Virus record (IMG/VR): IMGVR_UViG_3300044960_000180
Span: 1 to 41,124 of that record
Direction: 5' to 3' (one strand)
DNA length: 41,124 bases
DNA from: a virus
Shown: positions 1-6,033 of the stretch, one piece after another
Layout of the letters: every line of letters begins with the position of its first letter
Position numbering within the stretch: position 1 is the stretch's first letter
Made by a program: the position numbers and the translations under genes
Notes under the pieces: model-generated
Seen by the model: only the letters and a program-made list of their open reading frames with translations
The model's database searches: none
What the model was told of the DNA's origin: nothing

Positions 1-154
1 ATCATATCGGATTTCGTGCAACACGGGTTTAAAATGCCTTTGAAACAAGGGGGATTTTTTCACCATGTTCTTGCACTCATCAAACACCACCCGAGCCTGC
101 TTCATGGAGTTTGCGAGCATGTATACCCGCGCCCCGTTCTCCCCATCCTTGGAC
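1..154. repeat. Terminal redundancy, left copy (matches 40971-41124)
   Basis: These 154 bases recur at the right end of the window. The only difference seen is T at 28 against C at 40998, a silent AAA/AAG lysine change in the terminase gene. This is what an assembler leaves at the ends of a circular or circularly permuted phage genome, so the non-redundant genome is about 40,970 bp. Confidence 0.95.
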
Positions 155-549
155 GCGCCATAGAGGGAGAGCCCGGAAACCAATGTGGACTTTCCGTTCT
201 TACGCCCCACAAAAATAAGCCCCTCCTTGAAGCGTCGGAGCTTGGTATCTTTCTTGGTATCTTTATGGACCCAGCCATATAGTGAACCGATGATAAAGTG
301 CTGCCACGGCTGCAAGGCCAACCGCGTAAAATTCCCCTGTGACGGCCGACAGAACCGTTGGATGAAATCCACCACTCGGAATCCTCTTTCTTCATCGAAA
401 ACCCAGGGGAAAGCCTTCGTTCCCTGCCGTTTCAAGTCGTTGAGATGTCGATCACATGCCTGTCGCACCTTTTTGGAGGTGACGATCCGGCCGGCAATCA
501 CATCTTTGGCGTATTGTGTCGTCTGTAGGTCAGAACTCTTCGAACTCAT
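1..549 (-). CDS. terL: Terminase large subunit, N-terminal part (gene wraps around contig ends)
   Basis: ATPase and nuclease motor that packages DNA into the prohead. The frame opens with an ATG at 549 and stays open to base 1, then continues in the same frame at 40970. The joined protein is 566 aa. This part carries the Walker A motif GRKNGKST near residues 114-121, typical of the Terminase_1 (HK97-like) family. Its start overlaps the end of the small subunit gene by 20 bp, which is usual for terS-terL pairs. The gene is broken only by where the circular contig was opened. Confidence 0.93.
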   Translation of the reverse strand, partial: MSSKSSDLQTTQYAKDVIAGRIVTSKKVRQACDRHLNDLKRQGTKAFPWVFDEERGFRVVDFIQRFCRPSQGNFTRLALQPWQHFIIGSLYGWVHKDTKKDTKLRRFKEGLIFVGRKNGKSTLVSGLSLYGASKDGENGARVYMLANSMKQARVVFDECKNMVKKSPLFQRHFKPVLHEIRYD

Positions 550-883
550 CCACGGCCACCACCTCCGATACTTTTTTGTCGGAAGCAGGAGTTAATTTCA
601 GTTCCGCCAGTAGTTTCCGCTGCTGTTCCACGACTTTCAACACTTTATCCACCGATTTGTTATCCCGATACATTTCCTGTGAACCGTTCTTGAAAAGCTC
701 AACCACACCGCGTTTTTTTAAGTCGTCTAGGAGCTCATGTTTCATCTGTTCGAGAAGCGCCATGCTATCGACCAACAAAATAGTTCGTTCGTTGAGGTTG
801 CTTTCTTGCTGTAATTCGTTTATGATGATGTTGAAAAGATCCTTTGCGGCTTTTCGCCGGATGATCGGTTTTGGCTTAACCAA
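530..883 (-). CDS. terS: Terminase small subunit, P27 family-like
   Basis: Small DNA-recognition subunit of the packaging terminase, 117 aa. It is mostly helical and charged, and an early stretch NIIINELQQESNLNERT is typical of P27-type subunits, which then continue with a long helix ending in an acidic tail. A TTG start at 883 follows a good GGAGGTG ribosome site. It lies between the HNH endonuclease gene and terL, the standard order of HK97-like phages. The family call rests on size, position and general pattern. Confidence 0.8.
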   Translation of the reverse strand: MVKPKPIIRRKAAKDLFNIIINELQQESNLNERTILLVDSMALLEQMKHELLDDLKKRGVVELFKNGSQEMYRDNKSVDKVLKVVEQQRKLLAELKLTPASDKKVSEVVAVDEFEEF

Positions 884-1051
884 TTTTTCACACCTCCTAC
901 ATATGGAAATTACAGATAATCCCTCTCGCCTCGGCGGGAGGGTTTTTGGTTTGTGTCAACCCCCCTCGTGTTGGCGGCGGGCTGCGGTGTAAAGGAAACG
1001 GCGCGCCGGTCCCTGGGAGAGTCAGTTCCCAGAATTTAGGGTAGGGGGGTG
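884..1051. other. Non-coding gap before terS; dyad-rich candidate cos region
   Basis: The stretch between HNH and terS holds several dyads: CCCTC-T-CGCC/GGCG-G-GAGGG at about 920-941 followed by GTTTTT on the plus strand, the palindrome GGCGCGCC at 1000-1007, and CTGGGA/TCCCAG at 1013-1032 with an 8-base loop. In cohesive-end phages with an HNH gene beside the terminase, the cut site usually lies here. That role is inferred; no known cos sequence was recognised. Confidence 0.35.
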
Positions 1052-1375
1052 TTATCTGATCCCTCCAATCCCATTTCCAACCATTTTAATCACCCGAGCC
1101 TTGCGCCTCCTTACCTTCCTCTCAGCTGCCTTCCCTCCTGCCTTCTCTGGATGCAGTTGGTTGTGACAGGCAGCGCATACACTCTCCAGGTTATCCGCCT
1201 CCAGCGCCTTGTCTGGGCTGTCTTCCAGGTGTTCGATGTGGTGGACGATGTTAGCCGGTGTCAGCACACCGCGGCGTAGACACCGTTGGCATAGGTAGTG
1301 GTCACGGACCAACGCCACTTCCCGGCACTTCAACCATGCACTTGATTTATAGAACGGTTTCGGTTTCTTGTTCAT
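1052..1375 (-). CDS. HNH endonuclease beside terminase
   Basis: Protein of 107 aa with an HNH zinc-finger nuclease fold. A first CxxC pair (CQRC) is followed by IVHHIEHL carrying the catalytic His pair, then AACHNQLH with the second zinc pair and last His. The ATG at 1375 is preferred over the longer frame because AAGGGG precedes it at normal distance. In HK97-like phages the HNH protein encoded next to terS is known to assist terminase in cos cleavage and packaging. The position directly upstream of terS supports that role here. Confidence 0.88.
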   Translation of the reverse strand: MNKKPKPFYKSSAWLKCREVALVRDHYLCQRCLRRGVLTPANIVHHIEHLEDSPDKALEADNLESVCAACHNQLHPEKAGGKAAERKVRRRKARVIKMVGNGIGGIR

Positions 1376-1389
1376 GCTTGGTAACCCCT

Positions 1390-1539
1390 TCACCCGAACA
1401 GACGGGAAACGATATAACCGACGACAATCATGCCGATTCCTAACACCACCCCAATAACTAAGAAAGCAACAAGCAACATTTGGTTGACATCTTTCCATAT
1501 CGACACCTTCCGAACGGTTCCGGGAGTCATCCGAGCCAC
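1390..1539 (-). CDS. Small single-span membrane protein
   Basis: A 49-aa protein with one long hydrophobic segment (MLLVAFLVIGVVLGIGMIVVGYIV, broken here only to show it: residues about 22-45), a basic N-terminal part and a short C-terminal tail. The GTG start at 1539 is chosen because AAAGGAGG precedes it at good spacing; an ATG three codons later is possible. It is the first gene after the terminator that closes the Rex-like unit and lies just before the HNH gene. No family recognised. A holin-like or superinfection-related membrane peptide is possible but unproven. Confidence 0.6.
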   Translation of the reverse strand: MARMTPGTVRKVSIWKDVNQMLLVAFLVIGVVLGIGMIVVGYIVSRLFG

Positions 1540-1561
1540 GGTCCCCGCCTCCTTTGGAAAG

Positions 1562-1592
1562 AAAAAACACCCCGGAGGGTGTTTTAGTTTTT
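1562..1592 (-). terminator. Terminator closing the Rex-like operon
   Basis: The hairpin AAAACACCC-CGGA-GGGTGTTTT is followed on the minus strand by a run of T. The stop codon of the 1584-2051 gene lies inside its stem. The other strand also has T-rich sequence after the stem, so it may work both ways. Confidence 0.75.
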
Positions 1593-2051
1593 GTATTGAT
1601 CTGCTCTCACCTTCTCGACTACCCTTCGGACATTCCACACTGATTTGACAAAGAAGATGATGCCGGCGACTAAGGCAAGTTGTTCAATCAGACTTATCAT
1701 CGGAATATGATTGGTTTTACTGCTAATGATATTTAGTACCGATAACAGAACAGCAATGATATGGGCTCCAATGCTTATATAGATTGCATTAAAGTAATTA
1801 TCCATATATCCCGCTTTGTTCAGCTTCGCAATCCGCTGCTTTTCAAGCATACCAACCATTATACCTAGACTTGTATATAAAAATCCAGCAAAGAGTGCGC
1901 TTATTTGCAACACATTGAGATGGGCTTTTTGATCCAAACTTTCATTCGAAATGAACTCAAACTTTATAGCTACAAACCAAGCGATAATGACTATGACTGC
2001 CCAAAGGATATTCCACTTGTTTCTTCTAAAGTGGTTCTTCTTTTTCTTCAT
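1584..2051 (-). CDS. RexB-like four-span membrane protein
   Basis: Protein of 155 aa with a basic N-terminus and four predicted membrane spans near residues 12-30, 45-65, 88-110 and 122-140. Between spans 2 and 3 is RIAKLNKAGYM, which I recall as matching RLAKIREYGYM in lambda RexB (144 aa, also four spans, same position). RexB forms an ion channel that RexA opens to abort infection by other phages. The gene overlaps the RexA-like gene by 4 bp (ATGA), indicating translational coupling. AT-rich compared with its neighbours. Any other small membrane partner of a two-gene defence pair remains possible. Confidence 0.6.
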   Translation of the reverse strand: MKKKKNHFRRNKWNILWAVIVIIAWFVAIKFEFISNESLDQKAHLNVLQISALFAGFLYTSLGIMVGMLEKQRIAKLNKAGYMDNYFNAIYISIGAHIIAVLLSVLNIISSKTNHIPMISLIEQLALVAGIIFFVKSVWNVRRVVEKVRADQYKN

Positions 2052-2986
2052 TCTCCATTACCATCTTTCTTTACATATCTCAGAATGTCCTTTTTGTCAT
2101 TTTCATATATATAAATCAATTTATTCTGTATCTCTTTTTCTACATCAGCTGCATTTCGATCAAAATCAAACCGTTCCTTTCTCGTAAAAGGGCTATCTTC
2201 AATTGGATAAGTTTGCATGTATTCCCCCTCATCTTTCGCTTTGATTTTGAACTTCCTCGCCCCTCTACTTACCAAATTCTTTATTAAACTCCCTAATTTA
2301 GTTTTATCGTTTATTGAATCTTTATTTCTTTCAGCGACAAGATTTACTTTAATTTCTACCGTATTTCTGTCACTAAGATACTCAAATTCATCCTCTGTAA
2401 GTCCTAACCTGTCGATATCAATAAGTTCCGATTGGGGAACATTAACAGTGTAGCTCATCGTTCCAACAATTTTCTTTTCAGCTAAAAAAGGAATGGCATC
2501 GTCAATGATCACACTGGAAATCTCAGCACATAGGTTTTTATCTTTATAGTTAACATCTATAATCTTACTTAGTTGTTGGATAAAAGGGGCTGATTTATCG
2601 CGGAGATATGAAAGAACATAGTTTTCACGATCAATCAAAACGTAAGTGTATAGTTCAAGATCCTGATCGTCTTTTCTTTCGATAGGTATTCCTTCCATTG
2701 TCTTTCTATCTCGGATGTGTGCCGAAAAATAGTTTCTTGCACGCCCTAACCTAGCAAAAATATACTTATCATCTTGATGGATAAGTTCAAATACATCCGA
2801 CGTTTCTTTTTCACCTAACCGGACACAGTTGTTTTTTGAATGCTGCTTCAATACTTGTTGTACCTTTTCGTCAAGCTCTTTATCAGATTTATACTCTTTT
2901 CTTACCGAATCTGCCGCCATAGCATGTTCTTCAATCACAGCCTTATACATTCGCATTCTGTGAAAATGTACCTGTCTGTACTCCAT
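2048..2986 (-). CDS. RexA-like abortive-infection sensor
   Basis: A soluble 312-aa protein with no membrane span. Its layout resembles lambda RexA (279 aa) as I remember it: a central beta-rich part, then a C-terminal KAKDEG stretch where RexA has RAKDEAG, and a final helix ending in KKDIL where RexA has KSDIL. In lambda, RexA senses phage replication or recombination intermediates and activates RexB. The pair is 4-bp coupled with the membrane gene, has its own promoter and terminator and sits between the early and late operons, the usual layout of a lysogeny-expressed moron. AT-rich relative to neighbours. A different family such as DUF6731 or KwaB cannot be excluded by eye. Confidence 0.55.
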   Translation of the reverse strand: MEYRQVHFHRMRMYKAVIEEHAMAADSVRKEYKSDKELDEKVQQVLKQHSKNNCVRLGEKETSDVFELIHQDDKYIFARLGRARNYFSAHIRDRKTMEGIPIERKDDQDLELYTYVLIDRENYVLSYLRDKSAPFIQQLSKIIDVNYKDKNLCAEISSVIIDDAIPFLAEKKIVGTMSYTVNVPQSELIDIDRLGLTEDEFEYLSDRNTVEIKVNLVAERNKDSINDKTKLGSLIKNLVSRGARKFKIKAKDEGEYMQTYPIEDSPFTRKERFDFDRNAADVEKEIQNKLIYIYENDKKDILRYVKKDGNGE

Positions 2987-3085
2987 GTTATCCCTCCTAC
3001 CTAATAATTCGGAAGGAGGATTCTTTTTCCTGTACGGTTTCGTTGTTCATAATTCTGTCACAATTTCGCCCGTTTTTCTAGATCA

Positions 3086-3114
3086 AGTATACCGAATAAA
3101 CGTTCGGTTGTATA
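3086..3114 (-). promoter_or_regulatory. Promoter of Rex-like operon with LexA-like dyad in spacer
   Basis: On the minus strand a -10 TATACT (3086-3091) lies 17 bp from a weak -35 TATACA (3109-3114). The spacer is filled by the dyad CCGAACGTTTATTCGG (3092-3107), close to the Gram-positive SOS box but with one half ATTCG instead of GTTCG. A repressor bound here would block the promoter. Confidence 0.5.
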
Positions 3115-3181
3115 TAATCAGAGGCGAAAAGAAGAGGAGGGAGAATACATATCGTTGAAGCACTTCGTCTGAGATAGTCAT

Positions 3182-3206
3182 AATAAAAAGACCGGTTGCC
3201 CGGTCC
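3182..3206 (-). terminator. Terminator at end of early operon
   Basis: Read on the minus strand, GACCGG-GCAA-CCGGTC forms a six-pair stem with a stable GNRA-type loop, followed by TTTTTATT. It lies after the RinA-like gene and before the Rex-like promoter, so it separates the two units. Confidence 0.8.
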
Positions 3207-3284
3207 TCGTCACGGAGAGAACAACTCTTCCCACTACCATCATAACCCCTTTTTGCTGGCCAAAAGTCGCATGAGAGTTGCATC

Positions 3285-3710
3285 CTATCTCCAACCAATC
3301 CGTTCAGCAATTACATAGACGATTTCATTGCGCCAACGGATAGCAGTTGCCCGATTGACGGGAATCTGATTCGCTATCCCTTCCCATGTCAATGTCTGCG
3401 GCTTGGTCCAGTATTTCAACCGGACAAGCTTCTGCTTGTCCGGTGGTAGCTGCTTGTATACCTCCCGGATCACCTCTGCAATTCGCTCCTGCTGCTCTAT
3501 CCGTCGATGTGTCACCATCAAAGTGGCAGTTGTTCCGGTCGGATCACTTGGGAGATTGCTCCGGCCGCCACCGGTAGGTTCATGATATGGTGTTGCATGG
3601 AGTATCTCGGCTTTCAACCGCTTTACCTCTTTCACCGTCTCCCAATAGTCGTAGAGCTCGGACTCTACATGTTTAAACGTGCCGGTTTTCAACTTTTCTA
3701 CCGCTCCCAT
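3285..3710 (-). CDS. RinA/ArpU-like late transcription activator
   Basis: A 141-aa protein with an N-terminal helical part and a C-terminal sigma-like helix-turn-helix (LTWEGIANQIPVNRATAIRWRNEIV). Upstream of it is KQLPPDKQKLVRLKYW, the signature-like segment of phage RinA/ArpU regulators. These switch on the late packaging and structural genes. The ATG at 3710 is chosen over 3758 because AGGAGTGAGG precedes it. It is the last gene of the early operon, just before the late genes, as in other Bacillota phages. Confidence 0.75.
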   Translation of the reverse strand: MGAVEKLKTGTFKHVESELYDYWETVKEVKRLKAEILHATPYHEPTGGGRSNLPSDPTGTTATLMVTHRRIEQQERIAEVIREVYKQLPPDKQKLVRLKYWTKPQTLTWEGIANQIPVNRATAIRWRNEIVYVIAERIGWR

Positions 3711-3727
3711 GCTCCTCACTCCTTTGC

Positions 3728-4099
3728 TTACTTCTTTTTTAAGTAATGCCTTTTCCACATTAAGCTTGCACAGCTTTTACAATACGAACACCTACCGTCG
3801 CTACTCTTCTTCTTCCTATGGAAATCATGTAGCGGTTTGATCTCTCGACATTGACTACACTGTTTAAGTCCCGCTCTTAGTCGCACTCCTTTTATTTCCT
3901 CTGTTTCATCGATGATTTTGCCTTGCTCCTTCAAGTAATACGTCATCATGTTCAAGTGAAATCGTCGGATTCCAAGCTCCTCGGCCATCTCTCCGCGGGT
4001 CTTTTTGTGATAGTTTCGGATGAGGTATTCCTCGATTTCCTTTGTCATCGCTGGCATTGAGGCGATTAGAGGGTCGAGGGTTTCAACCGTTTTTGTCAT
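3728..4099 (-). CDS. HTH and zinc-ribbon protein, HNH-like C-terminus
   Basis: Protein of 123 aa. Residues about 20-60 look like a helix-turn-helix (YLIRNYHKKTRGEMAEELGI). The C-terminus has CSQC then CSYCKSC with the spacing EIKPLHDFHRKKKSSDGR, as in zinc-binding HNH-type or recombination-endonuclease-like proteins of phages. The catalytic HNH residues are not clearly complete, so DNA binding is surer than cutting. It overlaps the preceding gene by 17 bp within the early operon. Confidence 0.6.
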   Translation of the reverse strand: MTKTVETLDPLIASMPAMTKEIEEYLIRNYHKKTRGEMAEELGIRRFHLNMMTYYLKEQGKIIDETEEIKGVRLRAGLKQCSQCREIKPLHDFHRKKKSSDGRCSYCKSCASLMWKRHYLKKK

Positions 4100-4307
4100 G
4101 TGCTCGTCTCCTTCTCCTTTCTTTGCACATTAGATCAGCCTTCGCTTTCTCGTAGTCCTTCCTTAGGCCACTGCCGTCACACCAGCAGCACCCTGAACCA
4201 TTACAGACAGGACACGGTTCTCGCTCTTTAATCAAGGCATCCCATGTCTCTGCGTATTCCGCCCACCGCCGGCTCAGTCTTTGCAATAATTCATCACGCT
4301 TTTTCAT
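4083..4307 (-). CDS. Small DnaJ-type zinc-finger protein
   Basis: A 74-aa charged protein with CPVCNGSGCCWCDGSG in the middle, two CxxCxGxG-type repeats like half of a DnaJ zinc finger. The rest is helical and basic. Such proteins occur in phage early regions; a chaperone or nucleic-acid role is inferred only. The ATG at 4307 follows AAAAGGAGGAAG, which lies inside the upstream 33-codon gene. Confidence 0.6.
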   Translation of the reverse strand: MKKRDELLQRLSRRWAEYAETWDALIKEREPCPVCNGSGCCWCDGSGLRKDYEKAKADLMCKERRRRRAHDKNG

Positions 4308-4405
4308 TTACTCTTCCTCCTTTTCTGATCTCTCAAAATCGTTATAATGGCGCCAATACACGCGATAAGTACCCAGAAATGAGCGATCATACTAATCCAA
4401 TCCAT
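4304..4405 (-). CDS. 33-aa membrane peptide
   Basis: Very short gene, ATG at 4405 after a G-rich ribosome site, stop overlapping the next start by 4 bp. One hydrophobic span (about residues 5-23) is followed by a basic tail RDQKRRKSK. Both overlaps and the ribosome site support translation. No family recognised. Confidence 0.5.
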   Translation of the reverse strand: MDWISMIAHFWVLIACIGAIITILRDQKRRKSK

Positions 4406-4408
4406 TTC

Positions 4409-4600
4409 TCATCCCCCCTTTTCGGTATAAAACCAAACTTCGTCTGCATTCGGCTCTATAATCACCATCGTTCGAATCATTCCGCCGCACTGCCCGCAAG
4501 GGTAACGTAGCCAATCACCATTCCCTGTATCGTGGTTGAACCTCATCCATACATCCAAATCCTCATGCCCGCAGTGGGGACAGATCGGGAAGTCGGTCAT
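4409..4600 (-). CDS. Zinc-ribbon protein, 63 aa
   Basis: Two cysteine knuckles, CPHCGHED and CGQCGGM, are separated by about 30 residues, a zinc-ribbon layout. The protein is otherwise acidic. It starts at 4600, immediately after the stop of the 43-codon zinc gene, and belongs to a run of four consecutive cysteine-rich small genes in the early operon. Function unknown. Confidence 0.6.
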   Translation of the reverse strand: MTDFPICPHCGHEDLDVWMRFNHDTGNGDWLRYPCGQCGGMIRTMVIIEPNADEVWFYTEKGG

Positions 4601-4732
4601 TTATTTCGCTCCCCTTTCCTCTTCCTTCAGAATTTCGTCCACCCATGTTAGCTGCCAGCAAGGATAGCACAACCCATCGATCAGTCGTTCCTTTTGATTT
4701 GGTACCCGATAGCCGCACTCTTTGCACTTCAT
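4601..4732 (-). CDS. Zinc-knuckle protein, 43 aa
   Basis: Short gene whose ATG at 4732 overlaps the stop of the upstream gene (ATGA). It begins MKCKECGYR and has CYPCW in the middle, giving two CxxC knuckles about 16 residues apart. Its acidic C-terminal end carries the ribosome site for the next gene. Function unknown. Confidence 0.55.
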   Translation of the reverse strand: MKCKECGYRVPNQKERLIDGLCYPCWQLTWVDEILKEEERGAK

Positions 4733-5043
4733 CGTTTTTTCATCCTCCAATCCACATAGCTTTGTCCACGTTCCAATGCCTGTTCGAACGTTTTAAACGT
4801 TCCGAGTTTCTTCTCTCCCCGAGGTTTGGGCCCCCCTGGGGACCAGCTGGCCCGCCAGAGAATCCAGGCAGTGTTGGTCTTGAAGAGGTAAATGGAACTG
4901 TACAAGGTCAGTCGTTTCTCATACGCCTCACCCGGGGACAAGACCAACCATCCCGCCTCATATGCCTGTTGATCCTGTTCCGAATCAAAGATGCTCTTGG
5001 AGGATTTCTCTTGCCTCTTCAACGCTGGTGACAACGGCGACAA
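4729..5043 (-). CDS. Hypothetical early protein, 104 aa
   Basis: No family recognised. The protein has a central segment rich in aromatic residues (AGWLVL...IYLFKTNTAWILWRASW) and a C-terminal helix FKTFEQALERGQSYVDWR that may be a helical hairpin cap. It overlaps the VRR-NUC gene by 59 bp, which could mean a shorter true start inside; no good internal start was evident. Confidence 0.5.
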   Translation of the reverse strand: MSPLSPALKRQEKSSKSIFDSEQDQQAYEAGWLVLSPGEAYEKRLTLYSSIYLFKTNTAWILWRASWSPGGPKPRGEKKLGTFKTFEQALERGQSYVDWRMKKR

Positions 5044-5278
5044 TGGCTCCTGCCTCCTTCCATTCCTGAAGAGTTTTCATTTGCAGTTTCGTGGCCTTGT
5101 TCCCAGGTCGCTTCACTTCAAGTTCAAATCGTCGACCGCGAACACAACCCGTGATGTCCGGTTTCCCGGCTTTCCCGTAGCGCCCGCCGTGGGTCTTCTC
5201 CGCCTTGACTCCGGGCTGTTTGTTCAACCACCGGAGAATGGACTGTACGATGGAAGATTCAAGCGGTACGACTTTCAT
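4985..5278 (-). CDS. VRR-NUC domain nuclease
   Basis: A 97-aa single-domain nuclease of the PD-(D/E)xK superfamily, VRR-NUC type. GKPDITG (Asp41) and FELEVKRPG (Glu54, Lys56) with a downstream KLQ give the catalytic set. Stand-alone VRR-NUC proteins are common next to phage helicases and are thought to act on branched DNA or during replication and recombination. The start at 5278 overlaps the preceding gene by 20 bp. Confidence 0.88.
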   Translation of the reverse strand: MKVVPLESSIVQSILRWLNKQPGVKAEKTHGGRYGKAGKPDITGCVRGRRFELEVKRPGNKATKLQMKTLQEWKEAGAIVAVVTSVEEAREILQEHL

Positions 5279-5663
5279 GGGGATTCTCCTCCTTTGTCAT
5301 TGCCTTCAAAAGCTGGACTATTACATCCAGGTGGGGCTTCAGGTATTTATCCCGCAGTTCTTCATAATCTTCTTTTCTCTCCCAGGCAACTCTACCGGTG
5401 GGATCAATATCTGGTCGGAGGACATACCACCCTTTCGCCTTCCGAATCCGGGTACCACCACCGCGAAGACCGTGAAGGTGTCCTGCCAGCTCTTCGCTGT
5501 GAAGAGTCGCCCGCAAGAGGAGATCTTCCCACAGCTGGTGATCCTCCTTCAGATCCGGACGGGGATCGGTGATGAGATAGATGTCCAAGTCATCCGGAAG
5601 GGGAAACCAGTCTCCTTCCACAACATCCGCTTGTTTTTGAGCCTGTTTGGACAGAAAGCCCAT
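5259..5663 (-). CDS. Hypothetical early protein, 134 aa
   Basis: The ATG at 5663 is chosen over 5687 because AGGAGGGC lies just upstream. The protein has an acidic N-terminal half and GGGTRIRKAKGWYVLRPDIDPTGRVAWERKEDYEELR, then a hydrophobic helix VIVQLLKAM. No family recognised. It is the first gene after the candidate origin and the first of the small-gene run that ends at the late activator. Confidence 0.55.
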   Translation of the reverse strand: MGFLSKQAQKQADVVEGDWFPLPDDLDIYLITDPRPDLKEDHQLWEDLLLRATLHSEELAGHLHGLRGGGTRIRKAKGWYVLRPDIDPTGRVAWERKEDYEELRDKYLKPHLDVIVQLLKAMTKEENPHESRTA

Positions 5664-5690
5664 TGAAAGCCCTCCTATCTTCCACACTTA

Positions 5691-6033
5691 TAGACCACTT
5701 TTTTATCACTCTTAGACCGCTGGTAGACCACTCATAGACCGCTGACATAATCGGCCTATCCTTGCTCCACAAGGGATACAGGGATTGTAGACCACTTAGA
5801 CCACTTTTTCTCGGATGATAGAGCAATATTTAATACATGTGTTACGTGTACCATTTGTTGGTATATACTTTTATTGGTATATCCTTTTATTGGGACGTAA
5901 GTGCAAGTGTGCTATACGATATATATATTTAATGGTCTAAGTGGTCTAAGTGGTCTAATGATATTAAAATCCTTAATATTGCAGGTTTTTTAACCTCTTT
6001 TTTATAGACCACTTGTAGACCACTAGACCACTT
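5691..6033. repeat. Candidate replication origin with TAGACCACTT iterons
   Basis: This 370-bp gap has no credible gene but at least twelve copies of TAGACCACTT or one-to-two-base variants. Six read forward at 5691, 5713, 5724, 5735, 5788 and 5797; three read in reverse at 5930, 5939 and 5948; three read forward at 6005, 6016 and 6024. Spacings are mostly 9 or 11 bp. Between the clusters is AT-rich DNA with a 16-bp tandem repeat TTGGTATATNCTTTTA (5858-5889). Iterons beside a DNA-unwinding stretch, directly after the replicative helicase gene, are the hallmark of an initiator-bound origin. Confidence 0.75.

Noticed and set aside
102-395. Minus-strand open frame of 97 codons
   Set aside because: It is an alternative frame of the terminase large subunit, whose Walker A frame is clear.
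1052-1570. Longer N-terminal start for the HNH gene
   Set aside because: The first 65 residues overlap the small membrane gene in another frame and the ATG at 1375 has the proper ribosome site.
5590-5826. Minus-strand open frame over the iterons
   Set aside because: It is built from the repeated TAGACCACTT words and has no ribosome site; the repeats explain it.
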